In this document: one piece after another, positions 1 through 10,137 of the stretch
How positions within the stretch are numbered: position 1 is the first letter of the stretch
How the letters are laid out: each line of letters starts with the position of its first letter
DNA from: Cercis canadensis
Lineage: Eukaryota > Streptophyta > Magnoliopsida > Fabales > Fabaceae
Reading direction: 5' to 3'
Assembly (NCBI GenBank): GCA_003255065.1
Contig: QAOA01005271.1
Coordinates: forward strand, 2,593,014-2,657,013
DNA: 64,000 nt
Made by a program: the position numbers and the translations under genes
Notes under the pieces: generated by a model
What the model was told of the DNA's origin: nothing
Database searches by the model: none
What the model saw: the letters and a program-made list of their open reading frames with translations, nothing else

Positions 1-252
1 GTGTCAGTGGAAAAAACTGAGTATTTGCGTGTTGAGAAAGAAACTGAGTATATAAGGAAACAATGGATGAATTTTGGCTTATTGGGACACGCCGTGGGCC
101 TCACGGCGTGTCTGGTGGATCCCACGTGTTTGAAAATCTTTTTTTTTTTTAATTTTTGAATTTTTAAAAAGTGTAATATTTGTGTAAATAGTTTGAAACT
201 TGTAATATTTGGGTAAATACTTTTACACAATGTAATATTTGTGTCAAAAAAC
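1..252. mobile_element. Possible terminal part of a MULE-like element, cut by the window edge
   Basis: A GC-rich palindromic stretch at about 90-135 (GCCGTGGGCCTCACGGCG core) is followed by a T run and then A+T-rich DNA in which a TGTAATATTTGTGTAAATA-type unit recurs three times. This order of parts (GC-rich palindromes, poly-T, TGTAAT-rich tail ending in GTCAAA) parallels the terminal repeat of the Pack-MULE at 22864-24110, although the bases have diverged. The other end would lie before the window, so no target duplication can be tested. This is inference from shared architecture. Confidence 0.3.
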
Positions 253-1387
253 CATTAGATATACTTTAATTGCAAATATGTGGATATATGTTAATTTTTT
301 TTTTGGTATTTTAGTTATAATTCTAAATTTAAATGTAAAACTCACAAATTTTGAGAATGACTTCAGTACCACTCGACCAAATATCGTTTAGTTGGATATA
401 CATAAATTTAATTGCACAAAAAAAAATCATGAATCAAGCTTGCATTATAAAAAAAAAAAAAAATCTCTAATCTTAAAATTAACTACATAACCTATTAAAT
501 ATTTTTCAAGAAATGATATTTCAAAGTGTTTGTTAGTCGTTGATAGCCAATATATCTATGTTGCATGAGAACTAGTACGAGTTTCGTACTTAAAACAATA
601 CGAAATGTTGATACCGTTATTTTTCAGAAAATTGGGATATATGTACATCACATCATATATATATATATATAATTACCTCAAAGGTAGTTAAACAAACTAA
701 TTTCAACTGGAAAATTCCTTCAATTCAGTAGATAATAAAATAGAGACTAGGTTTGTGAAGGATTAAAATTAATGAGGAAAAAGATAATAAGTAAACAATT
801 AATGTCAAAATGAGCATTTTAGCCATTTCAAAATGTATCAATTTTTTTTTTAAAAAAAATAGAATCTAAGATGAGTTTCTTTCTCTAGTACAAATTTCAA
901 GTTTCCAATATGTTTCGGAAACGAATATGACATCAATTTTGAAGTACTAGTGTAACATAGCAATATATATAATATATATTCCATGCAATGTCGGTCTAAT
1001 ATGAGCCAAACAAACAAACTATGGGACAATTGCAGAGAAAAGACAAATACACATGGTACAATTCGAATCTCTTATTTTTCTCATATCCCCAAGTATGAAA
1101 ATATAATTTTATTTATCTAATTAAAAAAAAGGACAAAGCTTTAATGCAGCAGCACTATCATGTCACACCTAATTAAGAAGTAATATTATTTACACATAGC
1201 TTCAAATTTTAATTGGTACATGAATATGATGACAAACAAAATAGAACACAAAATCCTTTGTCAACTATCTAAACTTATTACTACTAAGCAATGAGAATTG
1301 TACAAGCGTGTGAGAGTAAGAGTGAATTAATTAGCAATTATTACCTCATGTCATTAGCATTTTGAAAAGGTAAATTGGGATGGAGAC
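253..1387. other. A+T-rich intergenic DNA, no gene seen
   Basis: There are poly-A/T runs and short TA repeats (about 655-672). I see no coding frame with family similarity and no clear repeat boundary before the hAT-like element that begins near 1388. Confidence 0.6.
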
Positions 1388-2554
1388 TGGGGTGACCACC
1401 CGTCGGGTTGGGTCGGTTTTGGCCACCAGAACAGCCGCATGATGCTACCTGAGAGGTGCATGGAAGAGAACCGATTTAGTGGTGAAACCGAATGGTCGGT
1501 TCCAATCAGTTTCTAGATTGGGTCGGTCGGTTACCGCCGGTTAGCCTAAACGATTTTTTTTTTTAAAAAAAAAATCATAGGAAGATCAGATCACTTTGGA
1601 GGAATAAAAAAAAAAGAGGATTCTATGATACTACGTAAGTATGTCATATTACACTGACGTGGCAAGTATACATAATTTTCATATTTTATTATATATAAAA
1701 TATAATTTATTTAATTTTTTAAACAAACTTAAAAATAGTTAATTTATACACATGTCATTCATTTATTGATTATTCCTATGTAGTATGACATATTACATAA
1801 ATACTAAAAGTATCTAAGAAACCTCAAAAAAAAAAAAAAAGATCTAAGATATATTTGAAAGAGTTTGACTCTGAGTATAAAACTTAACCCTAAATACAAA
1901 GATAAAAGAAAATAGAGAGCACATATTGAAATTCACCGTCAGAGACGGAGTTAATGGTGGAAGCATGCTCTATAAATTTGCAACTTATGTAGTCAACGAG
2001 ATGAAGTGTAAACTATGAAGCAAAATGCTTCAGCAGCAGTTGATTCGGTGGGCCCATGGGGAGAGAGGGGAAGAAGGAAGAGGGTTAAGATCGAAATGGA
2101 TGAATACTGAATACTTGAGGATATGAAGAGGTGAGAGATGAAGAGAATTTACTTAAAAAAATTGGAGTAAGTAATAAAAAGGGTAGATAAGAGAAGAGAA
2201 AGAGAGAGAAAAGAGATGGGACAAGGAGGATTAAAATTATAAATGAATGGAAAAACTTAAAAGTCAAATTACAAAAGTAAAAGGGAAAGGCTGGAGAGAC
2301 AAGTATTGTAATTTGTGGGAAGTGAGTTAAAATTTATCAAGTTATAGGAATGGAAAATTTGACCGACCAAGTAATAAATAAAGCGGGACAAGTAGCATGG
2401 TTTTTCATGCTTATTGGTCGGGTTTAGTTCTATTTGGTTTGCAATTAGTAAAACCGAAACCAAACCGGTCTAACCAAACCGAATCGATTGTACAGCTCGT
2501 TTTGGCTACGGTTCGGTCGAAGCCGGTCGGTTCTCAGTTTTTTGCTCACCCCTA
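1388..2554. mobile_element. Candidate non-autonomous hAT-like DNA transposon
   Basis: Both ends carry a short GGGGTGA inverted terminus: TGGGGTGA at 1388 and, on the minus strand, TAGGGGTGAGC from 2554. The flanks ATGGAGAC (1380-1387) and ATGGAGAG (2555-2562) agree at 7 of 8 positions, as expected for the 8-bp target duplication of hAT elements. Subterminal zones are dense in GGTCGGT/ACCGACC motifs on both strands (1400-1545 and 2450-2540). No transposase frame is present. A shorter repeat (1618-1826) is nested inside. The right end abuts, and is read into by, the pectin methylesterase frame on the minus strand. The boundaries are by eye. Confidence 0.42.
1618..1826. repeat. MITE-like repeat, family B copy 1
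   Basis: About 210 bp with imperfect inverted ends (GATACTACGTAAGTATGTCATA near the left; its imperfect complement near 1780-1815). A clearly related copy lies at 50938-51152 in the same orientation. This one is nested in the candidate hAT-like element. Confidence 0.5.
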
Positions 2555-3935
2555 ATGGAGAGTAGAGGGGCTGGCTGGGGGTAGGTGCATCAATTTCCCC
2601 TTGTGGACAAAGCGCCTCCGTTGATAAGCCCTCATCATAGGGAATGCCCTTTTTGGGGATCCAATTATCACCATCCAATAAAATTGATGCAGTAAAAGGG
2701 AGTGCTTCTTTCTGGTCAGTTAAAACTTTAACACCAGCCCATGCAACCCTTTTTTCAGTAAATGAACCAGGCCCACAATTGTTGTACTCCACATATGTAA
2801 GCTTGTCTACTGGTTGACCTATCATTCCCTCCCACCCTGTTGGAACCACCATGGAGTCTATGTACGATTCCAAAATAGCCACTGTGGAATATGCACTCCA
2901 TGGCCTTCCCAACGTTGCTTTAACCTCTTTTTTTCTGCTTGCATCCTCAGGGGACATTGTGAAGTTACATTTTTGAAAGGTGAAGCTTGTTAATTTCCCT
3001 GCTTCCTCTCTGGATTGAGCAGTGAACGTGACATGATCCTTGAAACGAGCATATATCATGCACTTTTGGAACACCGCAGAGGCACCACCAAAAATGAAGT
3101 CAACTGTGCCATATATGGTGCAGTCTCTATAAAATTGACTACCAGAAACAGCCCATAGTGTGTCTTGAAACCCTTCAAAAGAACATTCATAGAACACACT
3201 ATTGTTTGACTCACTGCGAACAGCAACTGCTGGTCCAGCGTCAACGCCTGCAGAATTCACAAATGCTATCTTTTGGGCCATAAAACCTGACCCATGTATA
3301 GCTGGAAGTGATAAAATTGCACTACATATCATCAGCTTATACTATGAATTTTAATTCGTAGTAACAATTCATAAACTGGTAGCAACAAATTATAGATAGT
3401 GCAGTGCAATTATATATCATTTCTAAAATAGCCTTATAAATAGAGGGTAATTAATAACTTACTAGTAAGTTTGTGATTTCATAACCCCTAATCTTATGCA
3501 TTATTTATGCATAGTTTCTGCAATTTCCGTGCATTGCACGAACCACATGCTATATGAGACGGTAGCCTAAATTATGTGATAGCATTGCATGTGTTGGTAT
3601 ATACCTATTGTAGATGTTTGGTTCATTAGCCACCCAGAGTTCTGGCTATGAGATCCAACAACTTTTGTTTGTTGTTTCCCTTCACCAATAAGCACTAGGT
3701 TGGTTTTCTCTTCAGGAATGTCCAAGTATTCATCATAGATTCCAGCTTTCACACTGATAATGTAAGGCTGAGTGGTGTAATTTGGAGCTGCAGCAATAGC
3801 AGCTCCGATAGTTTGGTAATCTCCTGTGCCCTGTTTTGATACAGAGACACCATGTGTTTTTGAGAAATATGATAGGAAGACAAAGATCAAGGTAACAAGA
3901 GGAGAGCAAGCCATGATAGAATGCTTATACCCCAA
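2445..3935 (-). CDS. Pectin methylesterase (pectinesterase, CE8), short form without PMEI pro-region
   Basis: Two exons: 3935-3605 and 3301-2445, with a GT-AG intron and phase-1 junction giving ...TSTI-A-IHGSGFMAQ. The protein demethylesterifies pectin in the cell wall. The N-terminus is a hydrophobic signal peptide ending near THG, followed directly by the right-handed beta-helix (VSKQGTGDYQTIGAAI). Family motifs seen are GIYDEY, QDTLW, TVDFIFGGA, TFTAQSR and LGRPWSAYS, so both catalytic Asp residues and the Arg are present. The oxyanion Gln of the QAVALR motif is Pro here (GPAVAVR). The catalytic domain ends near GIPYDEGL, after which the frame continues about 60 residues. The last roughly 35 of these lie inside the hAT-like element beginning at 2554, so the natural stop seems lost or displaced. 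Enzyme activity is therefore uncertain; family assignment is firm. Confidence 0.85.
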
Positions 3936-5211
3936 GATTTAAATACAAGTTTCAGATACTTTATGTATGTTAGAAATAGGCAGACTTAATGCTCCAAAAA
4001 GTATTTCAGTTTAGTATGCTTAAATCAGTTGGCTGTTTTGCTTGCTTTTTTGGACAATATATTCGTTTCATCAGCCTCTGCATTTGATTTCCTTGATGAG
4101 ATCAGTTTAACAAATTGGCTTCCTTTTTTCCTTACTTTTAAATTTTTTTTAATTAAATAAGCATTTAAAGATTGAATTTGGATCGGATAGCTCATATAAT
4201 ACACTGATTTCAACTTAATTTCCGTGATACCATTTTGAATATTACAAGTGAGTGGCGCAGAGTTATTAGCATTTTGTAACTGCGGAAACCACATGGTTGT
4301 TTTCGGAGTGCTTGTATTGCCAAAATGATGTTTGAATCCTTTAAAAGATTTTCTTCATAGACAAGAAAACATGTCCATATCTAACTCATACTAACAAAAA
4401 AAAAAAAAAAACGCCATTTATATACAATCATATATTTGGCAATATTAATTGAAATGATTGTTTAATTTTGTGCAATGGCATTCCGATAGTAATTAAATAT
4501 GTTATCCTATTAATAAAAAACCATTGCCATATATTTTACAATACTTTTGAAAAGGTTGCACAACATAAAAAGAAAAAATAAAAATGATGTGAATACTAAT
4601 AACAAGAATAGTCCTACATGTATTGATGGAGAAGAACAAGGAATGTAGGTTATGCATTGATCGTATATGAAGATTTTCTTCAGTTATGAAGTATGAACTA
4701 TATATTAAATTGAAGCTTGAGACAAATTTATGAATGTAGTATAATGCCTTTCTTAGGCCATTTGTTTAATCTCTTCATGATATCTAGCCATGGCAATAGC
4801 AAATTTCCAATTGGGTCGGGGTCGGCCCAATCCTTATGAGTGATGGTTAGTTATCCAAACACATCCGATGCACTAAATCGCTTAAAGAAAAGTTATCCAA
4901 CGTGTTTCACTCATGAGTCATGAGACATCTATTTTATCAAATCTTTACTTTTTTTTTACATTTTTCTTTTTGAATTCTTAAATTAATTAATATCAATTTA
5001 TTAGATTTTTTGACTCCATTTCATATTAAGAAAAAAAGTTGAACACTTTTTATAATTCATATGATAATAAGTACTCATGAACCAAAGTGACTCCTTTATT
5101 TTTATTCTTATTTTATGGGTTTAATATTAGAAATTAAGGAATAATTACATAATTGAAATTGGTGCTAGAGCACATAGTGGTTGGAAACCTGTGTAATATG
5201 TGTAGGATGAG
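3936..5211. other. Intergenic DNA between pectin methylesterase and XTH copy 1
   Basis: This holds the promoter of the minus-strand pectin methylesterase and the 3' flank of XTH copy 1. It is A+T-rich with poly-A runs near 4395. An 89-codon minus-strand frame at 4025-4294 shows no recognisable family. Nothing else is supported. Confidence 0.55.
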
Positions 5212-6267
5212 CTAGCGAGTAGTGACAGTGCACTCTGGGGGCAGACCCTGAGGGAATCGTTTTGTATCCGTGCAATAATTGTAGATCATGAAATTCTTTC
5301 GTACCCAAGCCAGCCTTCGTTGGTTTGTCAGGTCCAGAACTTGAGAAAGCCAAGCATTGTTATTTGATTTGGAAGCGCACGCAGATGCTGTTGAGGACCA
5401 AACACAAGCACTGGCATTGAAGTTTCTATAAGAAGCAGTAAATGGTGCTTGGCTCCAATCAATCTTCACCAGACCACCTCGTGTTGCCCAGTCATCGGCG
5501 TTCCAAATGCTTGAGTATATCCTCATTGGGTGTCTCTTTGGGTATGGAACGCCAATTGACTCCAAGTTCTTAAACTCCCTAATGGGCGTGCCATCCACAT
5601 AGAAGCTGCAAAATGAACAAGAAAGAAAAAATGAACATTTTTAAGGAAACTTTTGTCATAATCCATCTCAAGGCACTGAAATTTTACTCTTACATAATGC
5701 GTTGGGAATTCCAAAGGACAGAGTAGGTGTGAAAGTGAGCAGTGGGGTCGAACCAGAGATAGAATTGCTGCTCTCTGTCTCCTTTGCCTTGAGTGTAGAC
5801 GTTGGTGTGAAGAGTGTAAGGTTGAGTGCTCAGATTACCCAAGAATTCAAAGTCTATCTCATCCCACACTGACCCATCTGAACGCCACTGCAGTTTAACA
5901 AATGAACCATCAGAAAACTGGCCTAATACTAGTCAAAGTATAGTATATACGTATATGTGCCAATTTGTAATACTGGGTTTAAAAAAGAAGCTACATAGTA
6001 GGCAGTAACGGTGCCAGCAGAGTTGCCTGGGACAAGCTTGATTTGCATGTCAATTTTGCCAAAAAGATACTCTTTCTTGGATTGGAAGCCAGAACCAGAG
6101 GCTCTGTCAAGGGAGAGCGTAAGTAGCTGACCCCTGTTTAGTATCTTAGCACGGCCATTTCCCCATGTTATGTCAAAATCTTGGTACAAGTTGCCACCGA
6201 AAGCAATATGTGAAGAGCTTATAGCGAGAACAGAGATTATAAGCAAAAACGATAAAGCATAAGCCAT
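5212..6267 (-). CDS. XTH: Xyloglucan endotransglucosylase/hydrolase, XTH22-25 type, array copy 1
   Basis: Exons 6267-5995, 5887-5694 and 5605-5212 give 286 residues, with all introns GT-AG. XTHs cut and re-ligate xyloglucan chains in the wall (GH16). The signal peptide is [20 protein letters not shown], and the mature start is [13 protein letters not shown]. Exon 2 carries the GH16 catalytic motif DEIDFEFLG followed at once by the N-glycosylation site NLS. Exon 3 encodes the XET C-terminal extension with four Cys (SACVW, SACAS, NYCTD, PECTV). The unusual first residue of exon 2 (Trp instead of Leu) and Lys-Ile-Asp-Trp in exon 3 set it apart from copies 4-8. A TATAAAG box lies on the minus strand at 6486-6492. 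Orientation is opposite to copies 3-8. Confidence 0.95.
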
Positions 6268-7323
6268 TTCTTTATTTAAGACAGTGTAAAGTAGGAAAAT
6301 TTGAAGTGATATTGAGAATGGAGCAGCAGCACGTAGAATAGGAGTGGAGTAATAGTTGTTGAAAGGGAAAACGGAGACAAAGATTCGAGTTAACTTTTTT
6401 GGAGGGTTACTTTTAAACTGATTGGGAGAGAATGTGAGTTGAAAGCAGCTGGCTGTCTTAAATTTAAAAATAGAGGACCAAATGGCTTTATATGCTGAAT
6501 GGGTGGCCGAGTGGGTTCGGTGCCGCCTTGTCATCATGGTTATCCAACACGAGTTTATGCGCAAAACATCTACGAAACTCTATGGTTGCTTCTGCAGCCA
6601 CCTCTTCTGCTTCCTCTGACTCTTCACAAGTCACCACCGCCCTATATATCCACGTCAAATTTGTGTTCACGTCGTCATGTTCCTGCAAGCAATTACAATT
6701 GTTCTCTTCAAGAATGAAGGCCCAAGTCGCTTGTAGTAAACTTCATTGACATAAAAACTAAGATTTTCTATTTTTAAGCTGAAATTTTAAGAGAAACAGA
6801 ATGAGATTCCATTATCATTTTTGAGGAGAAGAAAGAAGGAATCTTTGGTCTGTCCTTCCTCTGTTCAATTTGCTAATGTGGGTCAAGCGGAGCCATTACT
6901 TTATCATATAGTCAACCTTCAGACCGTTACACATTTCCACAGAATGTTCTGCTTACTTTCCTCGAATTCTAGTAAACACTAAACACCGAGTGGATTATTG
7001 TCAACTTCTGGAACTTTCTGCCTGTTTATAATTTGAAGTCCAGAATGATGTGAAACGAAATCATGATTCCCTAGCCTTTAAAAGAACCGTCTAGACGACT
7101 TGGTGTCCAAACAATAAAGACAACAAATAAAGTGGACCTTTCGGGATGACTAGTTCCTTGACACTCAAGTAATAAAACCCATTTATTGATCTCTCTTACT
7201 TTTGTGATATTTTATTACAATAAGAATGGCTTCTAAGCAATAAGCATGACTGGAATCAAACTGCAGAAAGAATTGACAAACACTACAGTGGGAAAAACAA
7301 TATATATATGCAAGAATTCACAT
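6268..7323. other. Spacer between XTH copies 1 and 2
   Basis: Contains the promoter and leader of XTH copy 1 (TATAAAG on the minus strand at 6486-6492) and the 3' flank of copy 2. Frames of 66-85 codons near 6490-6750 lie over the promoter on both strands and have no family features. No repeat was recognised. Confidence 0.6.
6486..6492 (-). promoter_or_regulatory. TATA box of XTH copy 1
   Basis: TATAAAG on the minus strand about 220 bp before the start codon at 6267. The leader would be longer than in the other copies, so this is the best candidate rather than certain. Confidence 0.4.
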
Positions 7324-8442
7324 TTATGACTTGGTGGTGACGGTGCATTCCAGTGGGAGCCCCTGAGGGAATCGCTTTGAGTCTGTGCAGTAATTGTAAA
7401 TCATGTAATTCTTCTGCACCCATCTTAGCCTCTTCTGGTTTGTAGAGTCAAGCTGTTGCGAGAGCCAAGTGTTATTGAGAGAGCTAGAGTTGCATGAAGA
7501 AACCCCATTAGACCAAACACAAGTATTGGCTCTCAAGTTCCTGAAAGAGGCAGTGAATGGAGCTTTACTCCAATCTGTCTTAACAAGCCCTCCTCTGGTG
7601 GCCCAATCATCAGCGTTCCAAAGACTTGAGTACAATCTCATAGGCTGGTTTTTTGGGTATGGAATACCCACACTCTCCAAGTTCTTGAACTCCCTAATTG
7701 GCCTGCCATCAACATAGAACCTGGAAAATACAACAAAAGATTCTGTTGAAGAAACAAAACTAAATATTACAAAAATGGATTTAGTATAGATATGCTGAAT
7801 TTTATATATACTTACACAACATGCGCAGGATTCCAGAGAATGGAATAGGTGTGAAAATCCGCAGTTGGGTCGAACCAGAGGTAGAATTGCTGCTCTCTGC
7901 TACCCTTACCTTGGGTGTACACATTGGTGTGAACTGTGTAAGGATCACCACTCAGGTTTCCCAAGAACTCAAAATCTATCTCATCCCAAGATGAACCTTC
8001 TGAACGTAACTGCATGATATATATATACAATTGCATATAAAACATATTATTAGAATCAAACTTCATCTATAGTTAAGCAACTTATATTTATATATTGCAT
8101 AGTTAAAAAATTAGATGTTTAAAATTGAATTAGAAATTAACTTACGTAGTAGGCAGTGACAGTGCCAGCGGAATTGCCAGAGACAAGTTTGATTTGCAAG
8201 TCAATTTTGCCATAGAGGAACTGATTCTTGGACTGAAAGCCAGAGCCAGAGGCGCTGTCAAGGGACAGAGTAAGAAGCTGGCCATTGTTGAGAATCTTAC
8301 CTCTGCCATCTCCCCAGGTGATATCAACATCTTGGTACAAGTTGCCAGCAGCAAAGGCAACCTTCAAAGGGCCAGAGATTAGAGACACTAGGACAATAGC
8401 AACCAATGCATTTGCAAAGGAGTAAGAAGAGAAAGTAGCCAT
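7324..8442 (-). CDS. XTH: Xyloglucan endotransglucosylase/hydrolase, XTH22-25 type, array copy 2
   Basis: Exons 8442-8146, 8009-7816 and 7720-7324 give 295 residues. The signal peptide is longer than in the other copies (through ...GPLKVAFA) and is followed by [16 protein letters not shown]. The catalytic motif DEIDFEFLG and the NLSG glycosylation site are intact in exon 2. Exon 3 keeps four Cys and the [20 protein letters not shown] segment that shapes the acceptor site. It differs from copies 4-8 by [11 protein letters not shown] and by NPAHVV in place of NPQRIV at the end of exon 2. With copy 1 it forms the minus-strand arm of the array; these two share PYPK where the plus-strand copies have PFPK, so they look like an older sub-branch. 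Confidence 0.95.
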
Positions 8443-8547
8443 TGGAAAATGTATGTAATGGAATAGAGTACTATAAAGGCTTAAGTGGTCTTGTGAATGT
8501 GAGACAGAGCGGGGATATCTTGCATAAGAAGATGAGAATGGAAGCAA

Positions 8548-8555
8548 TATTTATA
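8548..8555 (-). promoter_or_regulatory. TATA box of XTH copy 2
   Basis: TATAAATA on the minus strand about 106 bp before the start codon at 8442, the same spacing class as in copies 4-7. Confidence 0.65.
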
Positions 8556-8901
8556 GTAGTCCTAGTCTCTTGAGGGATCGAGGGAGGCATTGGAAAATGT
8601 GTTTGAATAATAAGAAAGTTGGTTGGTGGGAGGAAGTGGGAACCAAACAGCTGGACACCACAATGAATTAATTAACCAACCAAAACCAAAATTGGCTTCA
8701 TTTTCATAATTATAAGTGGTCCATTACAGGGTGCTTATTAGTAAGTGAATCATTATTTTAGACTAGGGATACCTTCCTAGGTTTGTTCTACCAAACCCAA
8801 GTTGGGGTCTTGTAATTGAGCGTGTGGTTTTTATCCACAGACCATAGTCCATTATCAAGTGGCGTTGAAAATTGAACATGTATCTAGTACATGTTTTTTT
8901 A

Positions 8902-9152
8902 AGAATAAATTTACATTTGCGTGATTTAAAGTTTAACAAAATAATTTTAAAAAAAATACTAACTATAAAATAATCTTTAAAAAAATTAATATGTGTAACA
9001 GAATAGTCATTGAAAGATTCAAAATTTAACAAAAATTAGACTATTTTATTACACAAATTAATTTTTTCAAAAATTATTTTGTAAATAGTATTTTTTTAAA
9101 GACTATTTTGTTAAATCTTAAATTTCACATACACACAAATATAAATTTACTT
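8902..9152. repeat. MITE-like inverted repeat, family A copy 1
   Basis: The left arm (AATAAATTTACATTTGCGTG... into TTAACAAAATAATTTT) is the imperfect reverse complement of the right arm (...GACTATTTTGTTAAATC... ATATAAATTTACTT), so the whole of about 250 bp can fold on itself. A related element is at 22568-22794. It has no coding capacity. Ends were set by eye. Confidence 0.6.
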
Positions 9153-10137
9153 TTTTTTTAATATTCCAGTGCGCAGTCACTGCTTTGCCTGCGGCAGCGC
9201 CAGGAAGAGATTGGTTTACCTCTATTTGAGGGATAGGCTTTTAAGTTTTTTATGAAAATTCTAGAAAGATCTCTACCTTCCAGTTTCTTTCTCCCTCGCC
9301 TCTTCTGCGTCTATTATGTTTCTACTTTCTACTCATTTAGATAGAAATTCTCTATATCTATTCCTTTTTTCTTTAATTTTTTTGTTGAATTATAATAAAT
9401 ATCTATTTTTTGGTTGAACTATAGTAATTTACTACGCCAAAATCCTAAAGTTATAAGAAGGAGCTATCCATTAACATGATATTTATATATACGATTAACG
9501 ATAAATATCAGAAAATCTATTATCCATAACTTTTCTAGATTTTATCTTCTAGAGGACGCTTCAACTTCATTAATGTGGAAATTTTATTCATATTGAGTCA
9601 TTTTATATGTAAAATCTGATGCACGATTTGTATATTGTATCACTTAGGATTATATTTGTAAATCATTTTTCTTCTCAAATAAAATCATTTTGTTTCTATT
9701 TAAAATGTGCTTGTAAATTTTGCAACAATATATAACCACATAATATTAATTGCAACCAAAGAAAAGCTTGGAAATTTTAAAAAAAAAGGCAAATGAAATT
9801 ACCACTGAATCATTGTTTATTCCAGAAATAACATCATAACAGTGTAACAAAACATAAACACCGAAAATAAAAGAAAATTCCTACCATCAAACCACAAAAT
9901 TGTGGAAACAAAAAACCTAAAGTTCAACTGGACCTAAAATTAGAATAACATATTGCTAACAACTTATTCCTTATCTATTAGGGTGCCTTGGTATGATTAA
10001 GGGGTAAATTTTAATGGAGTAACATTTAAAGAAGTTAACAAGGGTGTAAACATAAAGCGTAATAGTTTACTCCCTTAAATGTTACCCCTTTTATCCCTTC
10101 TACCAAATAAACCTTTAGTAAACTTTGTCTCTCCCCC

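Larger units (their letters stand above)
8443..10137. other. Spacer between XTH copy 2 and the NAC gene, with a MITE
   Basis: Holds the promoter of XTH copy 2, the MITE-like repeat at 8902-9152, and A+T-rich DNA from 9200 to 10130 with no coding frame that I can support. The NAC 3' flank lies at the right end. Confidence 0.6.

Noticed and set aside
4025-4294. 89-codon minus-strand frame upstream of the pectin methylesterase
   Set aside because: No motif, no family similarity, and no splice partners; it lies in the promoter region.
6492-6749. Overlapping plus- and minus-strand frames of 66-85 codons before XTH copy 1
   Set aside because: They lie over the likely promoter, overlap each other on both strands, and show no domain.
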